Shown here: positions 33,992-43,816 of the stretch, one piece after another
Numbering within the stretch: position 1 is the first letter of the stretch
Layout of the letters: each line of letters begins with the position of its first letter
Assembly: GCA_001898145.1 (NCBI GenBank)
Contig: MKSR01000012.1
Coordinates: 62,001-126,000, forward strand
Length of the DNA: 64,000 nt
Source of the DNA: Dyadobacter sp. 50-39
GTDB taxonomy: Bacteria; Bacteroidota; Bacteroidia; Cytophagales; Spirosomataceae
Direction of reading: 5' to 3'
Translations under genes and position numbers: made by a program
The notes under the pieces: model-generated
What the model was told of the DNA's origin: nothing
Seen by the model: the letters and a program-made list of their open reading frames with translations, nothing else
Database searches by the model: none

Positions 33992-35224
33992 ATGCAACAA
34001 ACCACCAGCCGAACCCTCTGGATCGATTACCTCCGTTCTTTTCTGACCATTCTCGTGGTCGCACACCATTCTTCCCTGGCCTACACCACGTTCGCAAGTT
34101 TCGACAAAGTTGCTTACATCCGCTCCACGCATCCGGTTGTCGACAGCCGCAGGTGGATCGGAATGGACATTTTCGAAAACTTCAACGACGTGTTCTTCAT
34201 GTCGCTCATGTTCCTGATAGCCGGGCTGTTTGTCATCAGGAGCATTGAACGAAAGGGTGTTGCGGCATTCATCCGTGATAGGTTTTACCGACTCTTCATT
34301 CCTTTCCTCGTCGGCGGGACCATTCTGAACCTCCTCGCCCATTATCCCGCATACCGCCTCGCTCACGGGAGCGCGCCAGTTGCCGCATACGTAACGGATT
34401 TCTTCCTAATTGAGCAATGGCCGGTAGGCCCGCCCTGGTTCATTTGGGTACTCTTCGTGTTCAATGTGTTATTCGCATTTCTTTATCGCCCGGGCCGGGC
34501 GAAAGGCTCCGACGCGGTCGCCGAACCCATATCCGCCACCTCGCCTGCCCTTGCAGGCGCACTTCCGCACGCACTTATTCCCGCGGCTCGCGCGTACAAG
34601 CCCGCAAAAGTCATCCTCTTTACATTTTGCTTCACATTTGTCCTGTACGTACCGTTTGCATTCTGGCTTGGCCCCGGCAAATGGACGGGCTTCGGTCCGT
34701 TCGACTTCCAGGTTAGCCGTGCCGCCTGGTATTTTGGCTACTTTCTGTTGGGTGCCCGGCTGGGCAAAATGCAATTCAATGACGCTTTGTTCAACGCGTC
34801 CGCTCCGCTAGTCCGCCTTTGGCCAATATGGCTGTCGTTGTGCGCTATTATATATACGTTACTAACGATCGTACCTCCTTTCCTCACCAAGTCCGTCGAA
34901 GAGGGCACCCTATCGGAGTTTACAGGCTACCTGATTTACTTCTCCATCTACGTAATGTCATGCACATTCAGTTGCATCGCATTTCTGACAACATTTCGCG
35001 CGCTCGTTCACAGAGCAAATGCCATGTGGGATTCCCTGGCAGAACATGCCTACCTGATCTACCTGTTACATTATCCGTTTGTCATCTGGACCCAGTACTC
35101 TTTAATGGATGTACCAGTTTCCGCATTCGCTAAGTTCCTCATCACTTTCGTTGCATCAGCAGCCGGCAGCTGGCTATTAGCCGTTCAATTGCGGAAAATA
35201 CCTCTGATCAAAAAATACCTGTAA
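33992..35224 (+). CDS. Acyltransferase 3 family membrane protein
   Basis: The 410-residue inner-membrane protein has about ten hydrophobic helices. The N-terminus RTLWIDYLRSFLTILVVAHHSSLAY carries the family's conserved Arg-Asp and the catalytic-type His in the first helix, and RDRFYRLFIPFLVGG follows. Members transfer acyl groups to sugars, glucans or antibiotics at the membrane. A Pro/Ala-rich cytoplasmic insert occurs about residues 168-208. The acceptor is unknown. It lies between the second sigma gene and its presumed fecR and does not obviously belong to that operon. Confidence 0.82.
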   Translation: MQQTTSRTLWIDYLRSFLTILVVAHHSSLAYTTFASFDKVAYIRSTHPVVDSRRWIGMDIFENFNDVFFMSLMFLIAGLFVIRSIERKGVAAFIRDRFYRLFIPFLVGGTILNLLAHYPAYRLAHGSAPVAAYVTDFFLIEQWPVGPPWFIWVLFVFNVLFAFLYRPGRAKGSDAVAEPISATSPALAGALPHALIPAARAYKPAKVILFTFCFTFVLYVPFAFWLGPGKWTGFGPFDFQVSRAAWYFGYFLLGARLGKMQFNDALFNASAPLVRLWPIWLSLCAIIYTLLTIVPPFLTKSVEEGTLSEFTGYLIYFSIYVMSCTFSCIAFLTTFRALVHRANAMWDSLAEHAYLIYLLHYPFVIWTQYSLMDVPVSAFAKFLITFVASAAGSWLLAVQLRKIPLIKKYL

Positions 35225-35239
35225 AAATTTCGCCCCTCC

Positions 35240-35431
35240 TCAGAGCTTGTCAATACCCAACTGTTTGAAAATCGCGTCGCAAAGTGATTTGTCCAACCTG
35301 GGATGCCTGGGAACCGTCGTGGCGAGGTTTCGATCCAGATTCATAAACAAGTCGTGCTTTGCCCCATGACGCTTGAGAAAACATCCTTGTTTTTCAAGAT
35401 GCCTTAGAAGCTCATTACGCTTGACAGACAT
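35240..35431 (-). CDS. hicA: HicA-type toxin, mRNA interferase
   Basis: The 63-residue basic protein fits the HicA double-stranded-RNA-binding fold: NELLRHLEKQGCFLKRHGAKHDLF, with His in the GAKHD segment, then TTVPRHPRLDKSLCDAIFKQLGI. HicA toxins cleave mRNA. The gene is second in the pair, overlapping the stop of the upstream antitoxin gene by one base (TGATG). It ends close to the convergent acyltransferase gene. Confidence 0.85.
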   Translation of the reverse strand: MSVKRNELLRHLEKQGCFLKRHGAKHDLFMNLDRNLATTVPRHPRLDKSLCDAIFKQLGIDKL

Positions 35432-35655
35432 CAGGCAAACTCCAATTCCTGAGTAGAGATGACATTTTTCAATTCGAGTTGCCGGTGTCCCTCCTCCAAC
35501 ACGACATCTGAATCCAGGAAATAGAGCTCTAGTGCGTCTTGGATATTCTCCATCACTTCCGCTACGTCTTTTCCCTGGCTTAAAACTCCGGGCACTTCCT
35601 GCACTTGCCCGACCAGCATCTCCTCGCCTTGTGTAATTATAACCGTTAGTTTCAT
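35431..35655 (-). CDS. hicB: HicB-type antitoxin
   Basis: From MKLTVIITQGEEM the product is 74 residues with the HicB partial RNase-H fold: MLVGQVQEVPGVLSQGKDVAEVMENIQDALELYFLD. No C-terminal DNA-binding domain is evident beyond the short LELKNVISTQELEFA tail. It precedes hicA, the reverse of the more usual hicA-hicB order but common in Bacteroidota. An ATG 11 codons upstream is possible. Confidence 0.8.
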   Translation of the reverse strand: MKLTVIITQGEEMLVGQVQEVPGVLSQGKDVAEVMENIQDALELYFLDSDVVLEEGHRQLELKNVISTQELEFA

Positions 35656-36040
35656 CTTCTCCTGATCTAAAATCCTGGCCAACACCAAGTAAAGTTACAA
35701 AATTCTAAGCATCACATGCGCTTTACATCGCCGCATCGGATCCTGATAAAATCCCAAGGAAAAGCTTCTAAGGATTTCACCAGCGCCAAGCTGGTCCCGA
35801 CTACTCTCATAAAAATACCTAGTGATATCACACCAATCAAATTTTTGATACCCTAAAAATCAACCAATGAATATCCGGCAGCTATTGCTGGATTAACGGC
35901 TGAACAGATGCCTTCGCGCAGCGCTTTGCTCCGCTGTAACCACTTCTTTAACATTTTCGAAAATTAATTTCCGAAAGGAGAGTATTGACCCAATGATCTC
36001 GCATCCTTATTAAAATTAGCCATATTATTATTTGCCTGAT
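35656..36040. other. 385-bp gap between hicB and the second fecR
   Basis: No open frame with family features was found on either strand. The segment 35710-35880 is AT-leaning and repetitive only by short words. The stretch must contain the hicBA promoter (minus strand) and the promoter for fecR (plus strand). I saw no convincing TTTG/TAnnTTTG pair, consistent with ECF-sigma control of the fecR side. Confidence 0.4.
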
Positions 36041-37138
36041 ATGCTCCATTACCGCAATTTTCTTCCGGAGGAACTGGCCGCCGATCCATCTTTCAGACGC
36101 TGGGTGTTGTTCAACATCCCCGCGGATGAGGCCATATGGACCGAATGGCTGGAACATAATCCGGACAAACAAGATCTCGTCCGTTACGCCCGGAACTTCC
36201 TGACGGCGACGGAAGCGGTATTCGATCGCATTTCGGACGAAGAAGTGGCTAATGAAATTTACCGGCTCTCGCATGCGATCGGTGAAAACCATGCAAAAAA
36301 ATCTTCTGTTTGGCTGCGTTTCAGGCCCAACTGGTACCATATGGCCGCTTCGGTGCTGATCCTCCTGTTTGCAGGGTGGTGGTACAACAAACAAACGCTT
36401 TCGCAGAAGCAGTCGGACCAATACAAAGTAATCCTGAGCCAGATCAAGGAGCCGTTGATCGAGGCTGTGAACACGGGCAATGAAGCTAAACTGGTGATCC
36501 TGGAAGACGGCAGCTCGGTACTTTTGCAGCCCGACAGCCGCATTACCTACCCCCGCCGTTTCGAAGGGCGGAAACGGGAAGTGTTCCTGAAAGGGGAGGC
36601 ATTTTTTGAAGTGGCCAAAAATCCCGACAAGCCTTTCTATGTGTATGCACATACGCTGGCTACCAAAGTGTTGGGTACGAGCTTCAAGGTGAGTGCATTT
36701 GACGGTCAGGAGGTGAAAGTGGTGGTGAAGACGGGTAAGGTGTCGGTATTTCCGATGACGAAAGAAGCCATTGCCAGCCAGCATGCCGACGATAAGCTCG
36801 GTGGAATGGTGCTCACACCCAACCAGCAGATCACCTTCGCTCCCAACGAGTTACGCTTAACCAGAAGCCTTATTCCGGATCCCAAACTGCTGGAATTACC
36901 GATACAGCGCCAATCATTCGAATTCAAGGGAACGCCAATCACCGAGGTGTTTGCCGCATTGGAAAAATCATACGGTGTGAAGATCGTGTTCGATGCCGAG
37001 GTAATGCAGAATTGCTATCTCACCGCTTCGCTCTCCGACGAGCCGCTTTTTGAAAAGATCAACCTGATTTGCAAGACGATCGGCGCACAGTATGAACAGC
37101 TCGATGCGAGCATCATCATCAATAGTAAGGGATGCTAA
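36041..37138 (+). CDS. FecR family anti-sigma/sigma-regulator protein, second copy
   Basis: The 365-residue protein starts at ATG 36041 (MLHYRNFLPEELAADPSFRRWV); the TTG nine bases earlier is less likely. It has a cytoplasmic N-domain, a membrane helix at about residues 103-118 (WYHMAASVLILLFAGWWY), a periplasmic FecR domain (NEAKLVILEDGSSVLLQPDSRITYPRRF, VFLKGEAFFEVAKNPDKPFYVYAHTLATKVLGTSFKV), and a DUF4974-like end (FKGTPITEVFAALEKSYGVKI). It lies 210 bp before the second susC and probably answers to the sigma gene at 33257. Confidence 0.92.
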   Translation: MLHYRNFLPEELAADPSFRRWVLFNIPADEAIWTEWLEHNPDKQDLVRYARNFLTATEAVFDRISDEEVANEIYRLSHAIGENHAKKSSVWLRFRPNWYHMAASVLILLFAGWWYNKQTLSQKQSDQYKVILSQIKEPLIEAVNTGNEAKLVILEDGSSVLLQPDSRITYPRRFEGRKREVFLKGEAFFEVAKNPDKPFYVYAHTLATKVLGTSFKVSAFDGQEVKVVVKTGKVSVFPMTKEAIASQHADDKLGGMVLTPNQQITFAPNELRLTRSLIPDPKLLELPIQRQSFEFKGTPITEVFAALEKSYGVKIVFDAEVMQNCYLTASLSDEPLFEKINLICKTIGAQYEQLDASIIINSKGC

Positions 37139-37348
37139 TGAAAACACCTTTCTCTCAATACTTTATGACAAATTCACCCGTGCCTATGACCCAAAACGAC
37201 TACTGATTACTATTCCACAAAAAGGTCGATGATGCTGCAACACCACCGACCCGATCAATCCCCCATGCTTGTGTACGCTTAACAGCATCTGAATGAGGCT
37301 GCTGTGGGAATCATTATGCCGAATTTTAACCCGACAAAAATCAAAATT

Positions 37349-40300
37349 ATGTCAAAAAGAGTACAATTTCACCATGCTTTACAGAAAATCATGCGCATTA
37401 CTCTGTATCAAGCCCTGCTCTCCATCGCGTTCAGCACTTTCGTTCATGCGAACGATGTGCGCGGACAACGTGTGCTGGAACAAAAAGTGACTTTGCGTTT
37501 AGCCAATTCCGAGATTGACAAGGCGTTGGAAAAGATCGAGAATGCGACGAAGGTTAAGTTCATGTACAATCCTCAGATCTTCAATAATCAGAAAGCATCC
37601 TATAAGTTTCAGGACGAATCATTATCCGAAGTTCTCAGTAAAATTCTGACCCCGCATAAAGTTACTTACGAAGTGGTACAGGACCGCATTATCCTGCGCC
37701 GCGAACAGGCCCCTGTTGAAGAAAATGCCACCAAAACTTCACCGAAACGCAATGTTACGGGAAGCGTAAAGGATGAGACCGGTTCCGGCCTCCCGGGCGT
37801 AAGCGTGCTCGTAAAAGGTACCCAGAGAGGTACTTCGAGCGACGCTGATGGTAAATTCTTTCTCGATATTCCCGATGGCGAAGTGGCTTCCGCGGTGCTG
37901 GTTTTCAGCTTTGTAGGTTACACCACACAGGAAGTTACCGTGGGAAGCCAAACGAGCGTAGACGTTCAGCTCGTGCCGGAAGCCAAGGCACTGAACGAGG
38001 TGGTGGTGACGGCTTTGGGTATTTCCAAAGAGAAAAAGGCACTTGCTTACGCGGTGACCGAGGTAAAAGGAAGCGAGTTTACACAGGCCCGCGAAAACAA
38101 CGTAGCCAATGCATTGACAGGTAAAATTGCCGGCGTTAACGCCACCGGTATGTCTACCGGCCCTGGCGGTTCGAGCCGCATCATCATCCGCGGTAACGGC
38201 TCTTTGAGCGGTAATAACCAGCCTCTTTACGTGATCAACGGTATGCCCATGGACAACAGCGTACCGGGCGGCGGCAACGCTTCCGACGGTAACGGTAACA
38301 ACACCGACCGCGGTGACGGTATCGGCGGTATTAACCCCGACGATATCGAGTCGATCTCCGTTTTGAAAGGCGGTCCTGCGGCTGCGCTTTACGGTGCCCG
38401 CGCTTCCAATGGTGTGATTTTGATTACAACCAAAAAAGGCCGCGCACAAAAAGGCATCGGTGTGGAATACAACGGGAACTTCTCGGTAGACAACCTTTCG
38501 ATCATTCCTGACTGGCAATATGAGTACGGTCAAGGTGTGGACGGTGTAAAGCCTACCACCCAAACGCAGGCAAAAAGCTCGGGACGTTTGTCATACGGTG
38601 CTAAAATGGACGGCTCGCCCGTAGTTCAGTTCGACGGTGTGGAGCGCCCTTATTCGCCTCAGAAAAACAACCTGAAAAACTTCTATCGCACCGGTACCAA
38701 CTACATTAATTCCATCTCATTCACAGGGGGTAATGAAACCGTGAACTTCCGTTTCGGTCTGAACAACACCAGCTCGAACAGCATCGTACCTAATTCGTCT
38801 TTCAACAGAAGGATCGCTAACCTGAACCTGAATGCGTTTCTGGGTAAAAAACTGAGCATTGAAACCGTCGTTCAGTATAACATCGAAAACGGCCACAACC
38901 GTCCGAAAGTAGGTTATGCCGACTACAACCCGCACTGGGCAACCTACCTGGTAGCCAATACCGTGGATATCAGAAGCCTTTCCCCGGGTTATGATGCGAC
39001 AACCGGCAAAGAGATCGAATGGAACCCTGTTCCCGCTGCTCCGAACCCTTATTTCGTGATCAATAAGTTCAAGAATGAGGATACCAAAAACCGCTTCCTT
39101 GGACAGGCAAACATCAAGTACGACATTCTCGACAACCTGTTCATTAAAGGTAGCGTGAGCCGCGACTACTACAACTTCAACTATGAATTCGTAGTACCGA
39201 CCAACAACGCTTACCAGCCGCTCGGAACGTATGAAGCGAAGAAAGTGACGTCTTCTGAAACCAACGGTATGCTGACTTTGAACTACTCGAAAGATTTTTC
39301 AGAGAACCTTAACTTCTCAGCACTCGTGGGTGGTAATATCCAGCGCAGCATCTACGACCAGACCGCGTTCAACGGAGCAGAATTTACAATCCCGGGCTTT
39401 TACAGCTTTACCAACCTGGCTACATCGACGGTCGTTCCTACCTACAACAAAAGCGGAATCAACTCCGTGTTCGGTTCGGCAGACATTGGCTACAAAGGAT
39501 TTGCCTATCTGACCGTTTCAGGCCGTCAGGACTGGTTCTCGGTATTGAACAGCAAAAGCAACAGCATTTTCTACCCGGCCATCGGCGGATCATTGATCCT
39601 CTCCGAAGCATTCACGCTTCCTGCCGCGGTCAGCTTCGCGAAGTTGCGCGGTTCTTGGGCTCAGGTAGGTGGCGCTACGGTAGTCCCTTACCAGATCTAC
39701 CAAAGCTACGCTATGGCAGTGGGTGGCCACAACGGCCGTCCGGTACAGCAGCTGTCTTCTTCCGTGGTACCTAACCCGGATTTGAAACCACTGACTTCTA
39801 CTACCTATGAGGCAGGTTTGGAAGCGAAATTCCTGCAAAACCGCCTGGGTATCGACATTACCCTGTACAACCGCAAGACGACCAACGACATTGTGCAAAG
39901 CAACATCGCATCGTCGGCTGGTTATACGGCTGCATTGCTGAACGTAGGTGAACTGAGCAACAAGGGTGTTGAACTTTTGCTGACCGGAACGGCCATCAAG
40001 CAAAGCAACTTCATGTGGGACATCAGCTACAACATGGCTTACAACAAGAGTGAGATCGTTCAGCTGGCTCCTAACCTGAACCAGCTGAGTATCGGAACCG
40101 GTGTGGGCGGCGGTTTGATCAACAACGTGGTAGGCGGTACTTACGGTGAAGTGTGGGGCTACAACAAGCTGAAAGACGCCAGCGGCAACACGGTATTCAA
40201 TACGGCCAGCGGCTATGCGGTACGCGGTAACCTCGAAAAACTGGGTAACGGAACACCTCCATGGACGATGGGTATTACCAACAACTTCAAATACAAAAAC

Positions 40301-40783
40301 TTCTCGCTGAACATTCTCATCGACGGCAAGTTCGGAAGTGTGGTTTACTCCAACCTGTACCAGTATGCCTACCGCTTCGGTTTGCCGAAAGAAACACTTC
40401 CTGGTCGTGAAACCGGCTTGACTGTGACCGGAGTAACACCGGAAGGAGCGCCATTCAGCAAAACCTGGGAGAAGAAAGACATTGATACTTACTATGACAA
40501 TGACAAGAACTACACAGGTATGTTCGTGTTCAACAATGACTTCATTAAGCTGCGTCAGGTGATTCTGAGCTACAACCTGCCTGCTTTCTCAGTCTTCGGT
40601 GCCAAGCTGCAAAGTGCTTCCGTATCGATCGTGGGACGTAACCTGGCGCTGCTTTACAAGGATAAGCGTAACAAATACTTCGATCCGGAGTCGAGCTACA
40701 CCAACGGCAACGCGCAAGGTCTGGAAGCATTCGGTGTGCCTAGAACGAGAAACCTCGGCGTGAACCTGACAGTGAAGTTTTAA
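37349..40783 (+). CDS. SusC/RagA family TonB-linked outer-membrane transporter with STN domain, second copy
   Basis: From ATG 37349 (MSKRVQFHHALQKIM) the protein has 1144 residues: signal sequence (about 16-34), STN domain (VTLRLANSEIDKALEKIENATKVKFMY), carboxypeptidase-regulatory-like domain (VTGSVKDETGSGLPGVSVLVKG), plug (NEVVVTALGISKEKKALAYA; IRGNGSLSGNNQPLYVINGMPMDN; NPDDIESISVLKGGPAAALYGARASNGVILITTKKG) and barrel ending VNLTVKF. The GTG and ATG codons further upstream give extended leaders and are not preferred. It forms the second transport pair with the SusD gene 21 bp downstream. Confidence 0.95.
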   Translation: MSKRVQFHHALQKIMRITLYQALLSIAFSTFVHANDVRGQRVLEQKVTLRLANSEIDKALEKIENATKVKFMYNPQIFNNQKASYKFQDESLSEVLSKILTPHKVTYEVVQDRIILRREQAPVEENATKTSPKRNVTGSVKDETGSGLPGVSVLVKGTQRGTSSDADGKFFLDIPDGEVASAVLVFSFVGYTTQEVTVGSQTSVDVQLVPEAKALNEVVVTALGISKEKKALAYAVTEVKGSEFTQARENNVANALTGKIAGVNATGMSTGPGGSSRIIIRGNGSLSGNNQPLYVINGMPMDNSVPGGGNASDGNGNNTDRGDGIGGINPDDIESISVLKGGPAAALYGARASNGVILITTKKGRAQKGIGVEYNGNFSVDNLSIIPDWQYEYGQGVDGVKPTTQTQAKSSGRLSYGAKMDGSPVVQFDGVERPYSPQKNNLKNFYRTGTNYINSISFTGGNETVNFRFGLNNTSSNSIVPNSSFNRRIANLNLNAFLGKKLSIETVVQYNIENGHNRPKVGYADYNPHWATYLVANTVDIRSLSPGYDATTGKEIEWNPVPAAPNPYFVINKFKNEDTKNRFLGQANIKYDILDNLFIKGSVSRDYYNFNYEFVVPTNNAYQPLGTYEAKKVTSSETNGMLTLNYSKDFSENLNFSALVGGNIQRSIYDQTAFNGAEFTIPGFYSFTNLATSTVVPTYNKSGINSVFGSADIGYKGFAYLTVSGRQDWFSVLNSKSNSIFYPAIGGSLILSEAFTLPAAVSFAKLRGSWAQVGGATVVPYQIYQSYAMAVGGHNGRPVQQLSSSVVPNPDLKPLTSTTYEAGLEAKFLQNRLGIDITLYNRKTTNDIVQSNIASSAGYTAALLNVGELSNKGVELLLTGTAIKQSNFMWDISYNMAYNKSEIVQLAPNLNQLSIGTGVGGGLINNVVGGTYGEVWGYNKLKDASGNTVFNTASGYAVRGNLEKLGNGTPPWTMGITNNFKYKNFSLNILIDGKFGSVVYSNLYQYAYRFGLPKETLPGRETGLTVTGVTPEGAPFSKTWEKKDIDTYYDNDKNYTGMFVFNNDFIKLRQVILSYNLPAFSVFGAKLQSASVSIVGRNLALLYKDKRNKYFDPESSYTNGNAQGLEAFGVPRTRNLGVNLTVKF

Positions 40784-40804
40784 TCATTCAAAATTCCAGT
40801 GACG

Positions 40805-42367
40805 ATGAACAAATTCCTGAAACTATCATATATGGCTGCCCTGGCCGCCTTGATCTCCTCTTGTGACAACGGGTTTGAAGAAATGAATGTGAACCCTAAT
40901 GCATCCGTCGAGGCTGTACCAGGCTACCTGTTTACCCGGGCACAGCTGACCACCGTGAGCAACAACTTCACCGGTGCGGCGTACCTGACGATCGGAGGCT
41001 CCATGCAGCATTTTGCAACTTACAAAGAGGTACCTGCGGCAGGTGACAAATATTTCAATTATTCCTACTCTACCGGAAGCTGGGCATTGTATGGCGGTGA
41101 CCCTGCCACTGCCGGTGCGGTAATCGACATCCTGCAAGTGATCGACGCGGTGAAGGTTTCGCCGGAAGACGTGAACAAACTGTCGGTGTCGCGTATCTGG
41201 AAAGCCTACCTTTTCCACCGCCTCACCGATATGTACGGCGACATTCCGTACTCGGAAGCGGGCCGCGGGTTGAGCGACAAAAACTACACGCCCAAATACG
41301 ATACCCAGGCGGCCATTTATGCTGACTTGCTGAAAGAGCTGGACGAGTCGATCGCCGCCTTCAATCCGGCAAAAGCAACATTCGGCAACTCCGACCTCGT
41401 ATATGGTGGCGACGTTACCAAATGGAAAAAATTTGCCTACTCGCTTATGCTCCGCCTGGGCATGCGTCTTACCGAAGTGGATCCGGCATCGGCTGAAACA
41501 TGGGTGAAGAAAGCGATAGCCGGTGGTGTGATCACGGCCGATTCCGACCTTGCCAAAATCGACTACGTGGATGGCTCTATCACCGCAAGCCGTAACTTCA
41601 TCGCGGCGGGCCTGATGGGTACCGATTATGTAAACCCCGGCGGCGACAATGTGGAAGGCGGAAAATTCGCCAAAACGCTCATCGACCATTTGAAGGACAC
41701 CAAAGACCCGCGCCTGAATGTGATCTCGATCGTATGGGTTCCGTCTGCGGACGGCAAGACATTCACTGCCGATACCACCACTGCATTGCAGAAAGGTATG
41801 CCGAACGCCGCGTTCAACAACCTTCCCGGCGATTTCAACAGCTATTCGGAGCCTAACCCGGCGACGATCCTGAAATACAGCGCGCCATTGCTGGTACTCA
41901 CACCGGCCGAAATGCACCTGTTGCTGGCTGAGGCGAACCTCAGAGGCTGGTACAGCGGAGCCACTGCCGAAGCTTCCTACAACACGGCCGTTACTTCGGG
42001 CCTGAAACAATGGGCATTGTTCGGATCGGCGGGCGTTATTTCGGATGCCAGAATCGCGGCTTACCTGAAAAACAATCCATTCAACACCGGCGGTACGATG
42101 GCGCAGAAAATGGAGCAGATCGGTACGCAGAAATGGGTAACGCTCTTCCTCGAAGACGAATACGAGATATTCTCCAACTGGCGCCGCACAGGCTATCCCA
42201 AGCTGACGCCGACCAATTATCCGGGTAACCTCACAGGCGGCAAGATCCCTACTCGCTTCGTGATCCCCGATTCGGAAGAGCAATACAACAAAGATAATTT
42301 CTACGAAGCCCGTACACGCCAGGGCGGTACGAACACGCTTTCGAGTGTAGTTTGGTGGGATAAATAA
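40805..42367 (+). CDS. SusD/RagB family nutrient-binding outer-membrane lipoprotein, second copy
   Basis: The 520-residue protein starts MNKFLKLSYMAALAALISSC with lipobox Cys about residue 20 and follows the SusD-like_2 pattern: FEEMNVNPNASVEAVPGYLFTRAQ, VSRIWKAYLFHRLTDMYGDIPYSEAGRG, YDTQAAIYADLLKELDESIAAF, DVTKWKKFAYSLMLRLGMRLTEV, and KMEQIGTQKWVTLFLEDEYEIFSNWRRTGYPKLTP, ending SSVVWWDK. The end VWWDK mirrors the first SusD (LWWDK), suggesting related ligands. A strong terminator follows. Confidence 0.94.
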   Translation: MNKFLKLSYMAALAALISSCDNGFEEMNVNPNASVEAVPGYLFTRAQLTTVSNNFTGAAYLTIGGSMQHFATYKEVPAAGDKYFNYSYSTGSWALYGGDPATAGAVIDILQVIDAVKVSPEDVNKLSVSRIWKAYLFHRLTDMYGDIPYSEAGRGLSDKNYTPKYDTQAAIYADLLKELDESIAAFNPAKATFGNSDLVYGGDVTKWKKFAYSLMLRLGMRLTEVDPASAETWVKKAIAGGVITADSDLAKIDYVDGSITASRNFIAAGLMGTDYVNPGGDNVEGGKFAKTLIDHLKDTKDPRLNVISIVWVPSADGKTFTADTTTALQKGMPNAAFNNLPGDFNSYSEPNPATILKYSAPLLVLTPAEMHLLLAEANLRGWYSGATAEASYNTAVTSGLKQWALFGSAGVISDARIAAYLKNNPFNTGGTMAQKMEQIGTQKWVTLFLEDEYEIFSNWRRTGYPKLTPTNYPGNLTGGKIPTRFVIPDSEEQYNKDNFYEARTRQGGTNTLSSVVWWDK

Positions 42368-42406
42368 GCAGAGCCCATGCGCTGCCTGTTTATGAATTAA
42401 ATGACC

Positions 42407-42450
42407 GATACGGATTGCCGACCAAAATCGGCAGTCCGTATCGCATTTTA
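42407..42450 (+). terminator. Strong intrinsic terminator after the second SusCD operon
   Basis: GATACGGATTGCCGA (42407-42421) and TCGGCAGTCCGTATC (42428-42442) form a 15-bp stem with one G-T wobble and a CCAAAA loop, followed by GCATTTTA. It separates the transport genes from the second amidohydrolase gene. Confidence 0.85.
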
Positions 42451-42535
42451 AGCCTAAAAATTTTCGATGGTTGAATGAGGAATTCTAATGTGTTTTTTGT
42501 CTTAACTATAATAATTGTCTCCTAAACCAAAACCC

Positions 42536-43810
42536 ATGATCAAAAAAGTATTTATCGCCGCCGCCCTCTTCTGCTCTGCCGGTTTTGCCGCACACGCACA
42601 GAAGTACTCGATCGTCATCAAAGGCGGTCACGTGATTGACCCGAAAAACAATATCAACAGCATTATGGATGTGGCGTTGAAAGGCGACACGGTCATGCTC
42701 GTTGCAAAAAACATCGACGCCAAGGAAGGCGTGCAGGTGGTGAATGCCAAAGGCCTTTTCGTAACGCCCGGCCTGATCGACATGCATTCGCACAACTTCT
42801 TCGGGACCAAAATGGACCAGACTTACAGCAACGGGCCTAATGCCCTCCCACCGGACGGTTTCACCTTCCGCACAGGGGTTACCACGGTGGTGGACGCAGG
42901 CTGCGCCGGCTGGAAATCATTCCCCGATTTCAAAAAACAGACCATTGACGCTTCGCGCACCCGCGTGCTCTCGTTCCTGAACATCGTAGGCGAAGGCATG
43001 CGCGGCGGCACCTACGAGCAGAACGTGGAAGACATGGACGCGGCCGCTACCGCCAAAGTCGCGAAAGAGTATCCCGAATATATCGTAGGCATTAAGCTCG
43101 CGCACTTCAACGGGTACAACTGGACGCCCACCGACCGTGCCGTGGAAGCCGGCAGGCTGGCCAATATCCCCGTCATGATCGACTTCGGCGGAAGCCAGCC
43201 GGTTTTGCCGATCGAAGAGCTGTTTATGAAACACCTTCGCCCGGGCGACATTTTCACGCACTGCTTCGGCCAGCTCGCCAGCCGCGAGCCGATCGTGGAT
43301 GTGAAGGCGGGTAAAGTGAAGCCGTTCGTCTATGAAGCCCGCAAGAAAGGCATCATTTTCGACGTAGGTTACGGCGGTATCAGCTTCGCATTCTCACAGG
43401 CAATACCGGCCATTAAAACCGGTTTCTACCCCAACACCATCAGCACCGACATCCACACCGGCAGCATGAACAATGCGATGAAAGACATGCTTAATGTGAT
43501 GTCCAAATTCCTGGCGATGGGTATGGACCTGCCGGCGGTGATCAAGGCCAGCACCTGGGCCCCCGCACAAGCCATTCACCGCGAAGAGCTGGGTAACCTT
43601 TCCGTGGGCTCACGGGCGGACGTTTCCGTACTGCGCGTGCTCGATGGCAAGTTCATGATGAACGACACCGGCACTTTCGGTTTCTTCGATTACACCGGTA
43701 CCAAGGTGACCGGCAAACAGAAACTCGAAGCCGAAGTGACGATCCGCGCGGGTAAAGTGGTGTACGACCTCAACGGCCTGACCAACCCCATCGTCGTTTC
43801 AAGAAGATAA
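42536..43810 (+). CDS. Exported amidohydrolase/deacetylase family metallohydrolase (EF_0837/cog3964 type), copy 2
   Basis: The 424-residue protein is a close paralogue of the one at 27223: signal peptide (MIKKVFIAAALFCSAGFAAHAQ), IKGGHVIDPKNNINSIMDVAL, PGLIDMHSHNFFG with H84 and H86, VGIKLAHF with Lys187, DIFTHCF with H242, FDVGYGG with Tyr279 in place of the expected His, and ISTDIHTGSM with D305. It also has an insertion near residues 350-365 absent from copy 1. Like copy 1 it follows a SusCD operon, so each uptake system has its own secreted hydrolase. The substrate is unknown; an N- or O-acyl acid is inferred. Confidence 0.87.
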   Translation: MIKKVFIAAALFCSAGFAAHAQKYSIVIKGGHVIDPKNNINSIMDVALKGDTVMLVAKNIDAKEGVQVVNAKGLFVTPGLIDMHSHNFFGTKMDQTYSNGPNALPPDGFTFRTGVTTVVDAGCAGWKSFPDFKKQTIDASRTRVLSFLNIVGEGMRGGTYEQNVEDMDAAATAKVAKEYPEYIVGIKLAHFNGYNWTPTDRAVEAGRLANIPVMIDFGGSQPVLPIEELFMKHLRPGDIFTHCFGQLASREPIVDVKAGKVKPFVYEARKKGIIFDVGYGGISFAFSQAIPAIKTGFYPNTISTDIHTGSMNNAMKDMLNVMSKFLAMGMDLPAVIKASTWAPAQAIHREELGNLSVGSRADVSVLRVLDGKFMMNDTGTFGFFDYTGTKVTGKQKLEAEVTIRAGKVVYDLNGLTNPIVVSRR

Positions 43811-43816
43811 AACCGC

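Noticed and set aside
40826-42283. 485-codon open frame antisense to the second susD
   Set aside because: No family features and complete overlap with a well-supported SusD gene.
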